From NCBI RefSeq assembly GCF_907163085.1, contig NZ_CAJQTX010000004.1, forward strand, positions 328,956 to 392,955: a stretch of 64,000 nucleotides of DNA. The letters run 5' to 3'. Under the pieces are notes generated by a model. It worked only from the letters and a program-made list of their open reading frames with translations. It had not been told where the DNA came from and searched no databases. The DNA comes from Candidatus Accumulibacter sp. ACC003. Lineage in GTDB: Bacteria > Pseudomonadota > Gammaproteobacteria > Burkholderiales > Rhodocyclaceae. This document shows, piece after piece, positions 58,674-64,000 of the stretch. A program made the translations under genes and the position numbers. Position 1 is the first letter of the stretch. The number at the start of each line of letters is the position of its first letter.

Positions 58674-59600
58674 CTACTTCAGCCAGATGAGCGACGCGGA
58701 CAGGCTCTGCGCGACGGTATAGTCGAGCGGGAAGTAGATCACGCCGCGTGGTCCGAACCACTTTTCGTAGATGTCGAAATAGCCACCACGATACTGGTCG
58801 ACGCCTTCCAGGAGGTCGGCAAAAACGTGGTTGACGAAGGCGCGCCATTCAGAGTCGTTCTGCGGCAGGCTGCAGGCCATGGCTTCGTACGATAGCACCG
58901 TCGTTCGTGGCAGCAGGACGACCTTGCTTTTGAGCGGGCTGTCCTCGACCATGGCGCGTAGCACGATACCGACGTTGGACAGTCCGTCGAGCTCGCCACG
59001 CGCGAACAGATCGAAACCGGTAGCCATGTCGGGGACCTCGACGATCACCGCCTCCGGCGCATGCTGCCTGAGAATCTGGGCGGTCGTCGTGCCGGCGGCG
59101 ACGCCGATGCGTTTGCCCTTCAGGTCGGCGAAGCCCATTGCTGTCGTGCGTAGCAGCATGATGCGCGTGCCGTTGCCGAAAAAGGGGATCGAAAAATCGA
59201 CCTTTGTTTGGCGTTCCCAAGTGGGCGTGGTGATGCCGCACTCGATGTCTATGGCATGAGTGGCGACCAGCTCTTCGCGATCGCTTGGGGTCGTCACGTG
59301 CAAGCGGGTTTCGATCTCGCGGCCGAACTTTTTCGACAGCCTCTTGCGGATCTCTTCGATCAGGTCGACCGACAAGCCGACCAGTCGCTCCTCGCTTGCT
59401 CCTGCCACCTTGGTCCGGTAGCCGAACGGCACGGCGTCGGCACGCGTTCCGGCGTTGAAGACGCCGGTTTTTCCAATACGCTCGAGAACCGGCTCCGCCG
59501 CTACCGGATTCGCTCCGCCGAGCGCCAGCAGCGCGGCTGCCGCCAGGCTTGGTAGGGTGCGACGAAGAGCTGCGAGCGTTTGATTCAATGTAGTCCCCAT
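58674..59600 (-). CDS. periplasmic amino-acid-type solute-binding protein
   Basis: A 308-aa protein from ATG 59600. Signal peptide (TLPSLAAAALLALGGANPVA). Binding-protein family 3 (SBP_bac_3) pattern: GVFNAGTRADAVPFGYRTKV, LVGLSVDLIEEIRKRLSKKF, IDIECGITTPTWERQTKVDF and the KGKRIGVAAGTTTAQILR second lobe. Related to glutamate/aspartate or glutamine-binding proteins. It lies 14 bp from the permease and 10 bp from the SpoIIE phosphatase on either side. With no ATPase, it may serve sensing rather than transport. Confidence 0.92.
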   Translation of the reverse strand: MGTTLNQTLAALRRTLPSLAAAALLALGGANPVAAEPVLERIGKTGVFNAGTRADAVPFGYRTKVAGASEERLVGLSVDLIEEIRKRLSKKFGREIETRLHVTTPSDREELVATHAIDIECGITTPTWERQTKVDFSIPFFGNGTRIMLLRTTAMGFADLKGKRIGVAAGTTTAQILRQHAPEAVIVEVPDMATGFDLFARGELDGLSNVGIVLRAMVEDSPLKSKVVLLPRTTVLSYEAMACSLPQNDSEWRAFVNHVFADLLEGVDQYRGGYFDIYEKWFGPRGVIYFPLDYTVAQSLSASLIWLK

Positions 59601-59614
59601 GAGTCGCCGCTTGC

Positions 59615-60259
59615 TCACGGGGCGAGCATGCCGATACGCGCCAGCAGGCGCTTCCTGGCGTAGCCCATGGCCCAGTTCAGCGGCAAGCAGAAGGCGAGAA
59701 AGTAGCAGATGGCGTAAGTGTAAACCCAGAGCATCGTTTCGTCGCCGCCCACCGCGGCAATGACCACGTTGCTGCGCGAGACGATTTCGCCGACGCCAAT
59801 CACCGAGGCGGTGCTCGACGCCATAACGATGATTACCAGGTAGGTCGTCCAACTCGGAATGAACAGCAGTGCCGCCACGTGATTGCCGTTTCGCTGGTGT
59901 TGCAGCGCCACCAGCAGGTTGTCGGAGACGAAGCCGCTTACCGCTACCGAAAGTGCCAGCGACGCCTTCAGCCAGGCGGGAAGCGCGTACAGCTGGCCGG
60001 CCACTTCGAATTCGGCCGGAATCAGGAAAGCCAGGTAGAAGAGGAACACAAAGGTCGGGATGTTGCGCGTCAGTTCGGTGATCAGCAGGCTGGCGTGCGC
60101 CAGCGGTTTCTGCCCCGACAGGCGCAGTCGGGCCAGCAGTGCGCCGAAAAGGGTACCAATCGACATCGCCACCAGGGAGATCACGATGTTCCACGCGAAG
60201 CCACCCGCCAGGAATGGCGTCCATGCCCAGAGGATGTCCGAGATCTCAGCGCTGCGCAC
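59615..60259 (-). CDS. amino-acid ABC permease-like protein with shortened EAA loop
   Basis: A 214-aa membrane protein of the HisM/GlnP family. Four to five hydrophobic segments. The conserved ELTRNIPTFVFLFYLAFLIP corresponds to the ELxRGTP motif, and ASSTASVIGVGEIVSRSNVV matches KDTSLxSVIGxxEL. The EAA loop that contacts the ATPase should lie between; here it reads QHQRNGNHVAALLFIPSW and appears about 20 residues shorter than in GlnP, without the EAAxxxG pattern. It overlaps the upstream fusion gene by 14 bp. Probably pairs with the permease half of that fusion. Confidence 0.87.
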   Translation of the reverse strand: MRSAEISDILWAWTPFLAGGFAWNIVISLVAMSIGTLFGALLARLRLSGQKPLAHASLLITELTRNIPTFVFLFYLAFLIPAEFEVAGQLYALPAWLKASLALSVAVSGFVSDNLLVALQHQRNGNHVAALLFIPSWTTYLVIIVMASSTASVIGVGEIVSRSNVVIAAVGGDETMLWVYTYAICYFLAFCLPLNWAMGYARKRLLARIGMLAP

Positions 60260-61853
60260 GCTGCAGAATCTTCCGTTCGAGCAGATTGAAGAACTGGACG
60301 ACGATCAGGACCAGCACGAAATAGGTGACCATCAGTACGTTCATCATCACCGCGGAGTTGCCCTGCTCGGCGATGATCGCGGTGGCCGCCGAAATCAGTT
60401 CCGGCACGGCAATGACGCTGGCCATGCCGGTCGCTTTGACGACGTTGATCAGCGAGGCGACCACCGGCGCATACGCCAGCCGCAGCGCCTGTGCGAGGGT
60501 CCGCCAACGCAGTGAAAAGCCGGGCTGCTGGTCCTTGAGTACGGCGCTTGCATCGAGCAGCGCCGAGACGATGGCGCAGCCAGTATAGGTCGACAGGCAG
60601 GCGACAGCGATCGCCACGCCGTCGAAAGTCCAGCCGAAACGACTGACGATGATGTGGCCGACGCCGAAGAAAATCAGGTAGATCAGCAGCAGTGGCGGCG
60701 TCATTCGGCCGAGGGCGGCGGTCAGCCGCACAAAAGCGTTCAGCAAGGGGAAGCCCGCTTCGGCGGCGAGTGCGCCGAGGCAGCCGACGGCCAGACTACC
60801 GACGATACACGAGGCCATCAGCTGCAAGCTTATCCACAGGCCGTTGAGGAAGAGGCCGCGATCGTAGGCGTCGTGGATGATCGTCACGTCGAGCCCGGCG
60901 TGCTCCTTGAGCAACAGGCCAAAACGCTGCATGCCGTGGACTTCGTCCGAACTCAGGAGCGATTTGTTACGGCATTCGGGCGGCCAGTTGCCGTTGGCCA
61001 GGCGGCCGCAGAGTAGGCTTCCATCGGGCTGCTGGCGGGTCCACAATTCGCCCATGTCGACCAGGAATTGGCTGGGCCTGACTCCCCAGCGCTGCTCGAT
61101 GGCGATCAGCGAACCACGGCGATGCCAGTCGGCAACGGCGTCCGAGACCGCTCGTTCAAGTCGCGATCCGCGCTCGCTGGCGGCCAGCGCGATGGCCCAC
61201 GGCGAAGTCATCATCGACGGCAGAGGCGTCTCGTAGTTTCTCAATTCCGCGTCAGCAAGAATGCCGACGATGCCCGTGTCGTCATAAAGCCAGGCTACGC
61301 AGCGGCCGTCGCGCAGCGCCAGCCGGGTGTCGCGCGTGCCGTTGAAGACCTGCAGGTCGAGCAGGAAGCGTTGCGCCATCGGTCGATTGAAGTAGGCGCC
61401 CTGGGTGGCGCAGACCTTTTTGCCGCGCAGGTCGGCCCAGGACGACAAGTGCTTGTTGGGCGGCGTGACGACGGTCGCGCCGCTGGCGTAGTAGCTGGGT
61501 TCGACCAGGGTGGCAATCTGCCGGCGCTGCGGGGTGTCACCGAGAGTGGCGACGACCACGTCAACGGCGCCGTCCTGGAGTTTTTGCAGCCGGTTCGTGG
61601 AACTCACAGCAAGCAGTTGCAAGCGAACGCCAAGGCGGCGAGCAAGTTCGGCGGCGAGGTCGGGCTCGAAGCCGACCAGGCGGCCGTTGGCGTCGAGCAT
61701 GCCGAACGGAGGGTAGTCGGACTTGACGCCAGCAATCAGGACGCCGCGCTTCTGAATCAGATCGAAGCGATCGGCCAGCGCGTCGCGGCTGCAAAGAATG
61801 GCGGCCAGCGCCAGCAGGCCGCCAACAGCCAGGCGCATACGGTCGCCGATCAT
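60246..61853 (-). CDS. solute-binding protein fused to ABC permease
   Basis: A 535-aa protein. Signal or anchor (GGLLALAAILCSRDALA), a family-3 binding domain (residues about 28-255; GVLIAGVKSDYPPFGMLDAN, GFEPDLAAELARRLGVRLQL, DVVVATLGDTPQRRQIATLV), a linker of about 70 residues, and a permease domain (about 325-535; GLWISLQLMASCIVGSLAVG, PPLLLIYLIFFGVGHIIVSR, MASVIAVPELISAATAI). The EAA region (ASAVLKDQQPGFSLRWRTLA) lacks the EAAxxxG signature. Such fusions occur in the PAAT family, but here no ATPase gene follows. It overlaps the methyltransferase stop (ATGA) and the next permease start. Confidence 0.9.
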   Translation of the reverse strand: MIGDRMRLAVGGLLALAAILCSRDALADRFDLIQKRGVLIAGVKSDYPPFGMLDANGRLVGFEPDLAAELARRLGVRLQLLAVSSTNRLQKLQDGAVDVVVATLGDTPQRRQIATLVEPSYYASGATVVTPPNKHLSSWADLRGKKVCATQGAYFNRPMAQRFLLDLQVFNGTRDTRLALRDGRCVAWLYDDTGIVGILADAELRNYETPLPSMMTSPWAIALAASERGSRLERAVSDAVADWHRRGSLIAIEQRWGVRPSQFLVDMGELWTRQQPDGSLLCGRLANGNWPPECRNKSLLSSDEVHGMQRFGLLLKEHAGLDVTIIHDAYDRGLFLNGLWISLQLMASCIVGSLAVGCLGALAAEAGFPLLNAFVRLTAALGRMTPPLLLIYLIFFGVGHIIVSRFGWTFDGVAIAVACLSTYTGCAIVSALLDASAVLKDQQPGFSLRWRTLAQALRLAYAPVVASLINVVKATGMASVIAVPELISAATAIIAEQGNSAVMMNVLMVTYFVLVLIVVQFFNLLERKILQRAQR

Positions 61854-62704
61854 CCGACCTGTGCCGCTGGCGGTGGTGCGAGGGCGTGCGCCGCGAGCGT
61901 ACTCTGCTCCGAATCACTGGCCACTTCGGCGACGGCGAGAAAGCCGTAGGCGTAGCGCAGTGACAGGGCGGCCGTCAGAATCCGGTCGAGACCTCGTAGC
62001 AAGCTTGACTTGACGACGCCACTTTCCGGCAGAAAGCTCTCGGCAGCGAGCTGGATCAGCTGGAACCCCTGTTGTTCGAGGTCATCAACGAGCTCTTCCA
62101 GGGTGTAAAGGTGGTAATACATCTTCATTACGATCTTGTCGGCTGTCCGCTCGTAAAGAATGTCGCCGGCCTCGAGATGGCCGGCCTGCACCAGGGCCCG
62201 GGCTGCCGCCTGTTGCTTCGCAAAGCGGCGGGCGGCGTTGGGTACGGTCAGCACCAGTCGCCCGCCCGGTCGCAGCAGGTCACGGATGGTGGCCAGAGTC
62301 TCCCGGCGAAGTGCGCGAGAATAGATGTGACCGAGGACACCAAAGAGCATGATCGCCAGGTCGAATTTCTCGCCGTGCTCAATGCTTTTTGCGACCAGGG
62401 AAAGGTCGCCATGGATGGCGCGCAGGCGTCCGCAAGCGATATGCTTGGCGCATCGAGAAGAGATCTCGTCGATCGCTTCCCGGCTGACATCGCAGGCAAC
62501 AATCTTGGCGTTGCTGCGTTCAAGCAGTGATTCGGCATAGCGGCCATTGCCGCAGCCGACGTCGAGAACCCGCTGGCCCTGCGCGTCGATTTCGCCAACA
62601 ACGACAGCGAAGGTCGACGGGTTTGGTCGCGGGTATCGCTGCTCATAGAGCCGGCTGGCAAAATACTGATCGTAGCTCTCGACGAGAGAGATTAGCGGCG
62701 GCAT
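61850..62704 (-). CDS. SAM-dependent class I methyltransferase
   Basis: A 284-aa protein with the Rossmann methyltransferase fold: motif I RVLDVGCGNGRYAESLL (about residues 45-61), motif II IVACDVSREAID, acidic motif RAIHGDLSLV, and motif IV FDLAIMLFGVLGHIYSR; post-I block LLRPGGRLVLTVPN. The C-terminal 80 residues (LYTLEELVDDLEQQGFQLIQ) are of the type seen in small-molecule methyltransferases. Substrate unknown. First gene of the minus-strand operon with the binding-protein, permease and SpoIIE genes, translationally coupled to the fusion gene. Confidence 0.9.
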   Translation of the reverse strand: MPPLISLVESYDQYFASRLYEQRYPRPNPSTFAVVVGEIDAQGQRVLDVGCGNGRYAESLLERSNAKIVACDVSREAIDEISSRCAKHIACGRLRAIHGDLSLVAKSIEHGEKFDLAIMLFGVLGHIYSRALRRETLATIRDLLRPGGRLVLTVPNAARRFAKQQAAARALVQAGHLEAGDILYERTADKIVMKMYYHLYTLEELVDDLEQQGFQLIQLAAESFLPESGVVKSSLLRGLDRILTAALSLRYAYGFLAVAEVASDSEQSTLAAHALAPPPAAQVG

Positions 62705-62744
62705 GGATTACATTCCTGAGGAAAACGACATAAACCCAGGAAGA

Positions 62745-62769
62745 CCAACGCGGCGGAGCGCCGCGTTGG
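62745..62769 (-). terminator. hairpin between DJ-1-like gene and methyltransferase gene
   Basis: CCAACGCGGCG-GAG-CGCCGCGTTGG, an 11-bp perfect stem with a 3-base loop. On the minus strand it is followed by TCTTCCTGGGTTT, so it is a weak intrinsic terminator for the gene at 62830-63474. Confidence 0.65.
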
Positions 62770-62829
62770 CAGAGCCGTTTCGCCAGCCGTCAATGAGACG
62801 GCGCGCGCGCCTGGTCAGCAGATGCCGGG

Positions 62830-63474
62830 TCAAGGTCCTTTCTCGATTTCGCTCAGGAAGGTGGCGATGAACTGCTCGGTTATCCCCGGATGCTTGCCGG
62901 TGATCAGGTCGCCGTCAACGACCAGGTCGACCGTGCCTTCGGGACCATAGATAACCTCGGCGCCGGCGTTTTCGACGTCACAGATGATGTTGTGGGCGCA
63001 AGTGACACGGCGACCTTTCAGCAGCGCGCGGTCGGCGCAGAGCAGCCAGAGGCTATGGCAGATGGTGCCGATTTTCAATTGGCGAGTGGCCATCGCCTGG
63101 CGGATGAAGACCACCGCCGGCGCCTGATTCGCCTCTCCCTTGCGGGGCGTGACCTGGTAGCGCAGGCGGTCGCTGGCGTAGGCGCCGATGATGATGATGC
63201 CCTTGAAATCGGCCGCTTTCACGGCATTGATTTCGGTCTCGACCTGCACGTGTTCTTCGACCCAGCCGTTGTCGGGATTGGAGCCGAAGGTGAGGTTTGC
63301 ATTGCCCCACAGGTGGGAGAGATAGACCACCTGATAACCGTTCTTGGGGAAGGACTCGTTGAAAAGACGATACTCGGTCATGTCGAAGTGTTCTTCGATG
63401 AGAACGCCGATCTTGCCCTTGGTCGGTTCGCCGACGATGCCGCGCAGAGGGGGGGGAGTGGAGGCTTCGGTCAT
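62830..63474 (-). CDS. DJ-1/PfpI family protein
   Basis: A 214-aa glutamine-amidotransferase-like (DJ-1/PfpI) protein. Start at 63474 (MTEASTPPPLRGIVGEP) after AAGGA. Core: KIGVLIEEHFDMTEYRLFNE, GYQVVYLSHLWGN, GIIIIGAYASDRLRY, and the nucleophile elbow IGTICHSLWLLCADRALLKG with Cys139-His140. Glu27, near the start of the fold, is at the position that tunes the Cys in DJ-1. The family includes proteases, glyoxalases and stress chaperones; the longer N-terminal insert (NPDNGWVEEHVQVETEIN) resembles PfpI-like proteins of 200-plus residues. Monocistronic by the hairpin downstream. Confidence 0.9.
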   Translation of the reverse strand: MTEASTPPPLRGIVGEPTKGKIGVLIEEHFDMTEYRLFNESFPKNGYQVVYLSHLWGNANLTFGSNPDNGWVEEHVQVETEINAVKAADFKGIIIIGAYASDRLRYQVTPRKGEANQAPAVVFIRQAMATRQLKIGTICHSLWLLCADRALLKGRRVTCAHNIICDVENAGAEVIYGPEGTVDLVVDGDLITGKHPGITEQFIATFLSEIEKGP

Positions 63475-64000
63475 GGTGCGATTCCTTGAGTGGGGGTATT
63501 CAGTTATCGATGGCAAACGAAGATTCTTGCCGTGAGTGGTCGCCGCGCGGAGCCTCTTGCCGCTAGCCCTGATGGCAGGGACGGCGAGGCAGTTGCTGGT
63601 GACGAAGCGATTCGAAAGCGAGAAACGGCTCGATTCTCACCAGCACAAGCGGCGGCTTGACGTCGCCTGAAAGCTGTGATCGCGTGCCGTGCCTGGCTGG
63701 CCGGTCGCCAGGCCTTGCGTTGGCAAGTACGGCCCGGGATGTCGACGGCGAGCGAATCGGCACGCCGCACGCGGTCTGACGGAAAAGCGCTTTTGATTTC
63801 CGCGAGATCGAGCGGTCGATCGGCAACTCTGCGCTTCAGCTAGCGGGCCCTGACGGCGCAAGTGCCGGCGACCGTCTACACCGGGACGGAGGCTGCCGGT
63901 TGTCGCAGAAAGGACGATGCTCACCATACCGCGCCGGCAACGGTCTCCGCGCCGCGCGCCAGGCCTTTGGCTAGGCCCTGGATTCCATGATGTCATTAAG
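63475..64000. other. 526-bp end region without a recognised gene
   Basis: No family is visible in any frame. On the minus strand the last 30 bases read LNDIMESRA followed by TAG (63971-64000), which could be the C-terminus of a gene lying beyond the window. The promoter of the DJ-1-like gene should lie just above 63474. Confidence 0.5.

Noticed and set aside
63971-64000. Minus-strand nonamer LNDIMESRA before a stop, possible C-terminus of an off-window gene
   Set aside because: Thirty bases are too few to support a gene call; recorded only as a possibility.

Overview
The window looks like chromosome of a high-GC betaproteobacterium. Gene content (propionyl-CoA synthetase, PqiAABC, FbpABC, Aat/Bpt, short 6-phosphogluconate dehydrogenase, GlgX) and the protein sequences suggest Rhodocyclales, possibly a Candidatus Accumulibacter-like organism. 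That placement is inferred from gene content and sequence character, not from a marker-gene comparison. Codon use is strongly G/C at third positions almost throughout. I see no rRNA, tRNA or CRISPR array.

Layout. 1-8584 (mostly minus strand): the 5' end of an SRAP/YedK protein cut by the window edge, pyruvate kinase, a TerB-like protein, a transglutaminase, then acuI - degenerate REC/GGDEF protein - prpE. 8944-15013: a secreted NlpC/P60 peptidase with a CRP-type palindrome in its leader, a Fbp-type ferric iron importer split over three transcription units with two Fur-box-like sites, and the N-degron transferases aat and bpt. 15047-20707: a tightly overlapping five-gene Hsp70 system (834-aa helical/TPR protein, HPD-less J protein, GrpE, Hsp70, zinc-ribbon protein). 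20756-27997: an HBM-type membrane sensor without an output domain, small exported proteins, an AraC regulator and a FadL-type porin. 28050-37169: pqiAABC with an overlapping large MscS channel, an OmpA lipoprotein and an ABC-2 exporter. 37213-44304: the oxidative pentose phosphate genes gnd-zwf and divergent pgl, a HupE/UreJ-like membrane protein with a TPR partner, and a tiny Lys/Glu-rich exported protein.

44537-48845 is a nested mobile element. An ISAs1-family element, whose transposase carries an N-terminal DUF4338 (DruA-like) domain, is flanked by a 10-bp direct repeat. It was interrupted by a second 2376-bp element with 14-bp terminal inverted repeats and a 5-bp target duplication. Removing the inner element and one duplication restores the outer transposase codon for codon, apart from a -1 offset at an A AAA AAG heptamer.

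49595-63474 holds a tartrate/D-malate dehydrogenase and then two minus-strand operons that together make a complete partner-switching set. Operon A is an AGE-family epimerase, STAS, GlgX, STAS and an RsbW-like kinase. Operon B is a methyltransferase, a binding-protein/permease fusion, a permease, a binding protein and a SpoIIE phosphatase. No transporter ATPase is encoded beside the two permease domains, and their EAA coupling loops look shortened or degenerate. I read this as a possible solute-sensing complex feeding a SpoIIE/STAS switch linked to glycogen debranching. This and the Hsp70 operon are the best candidates for an under-described system.
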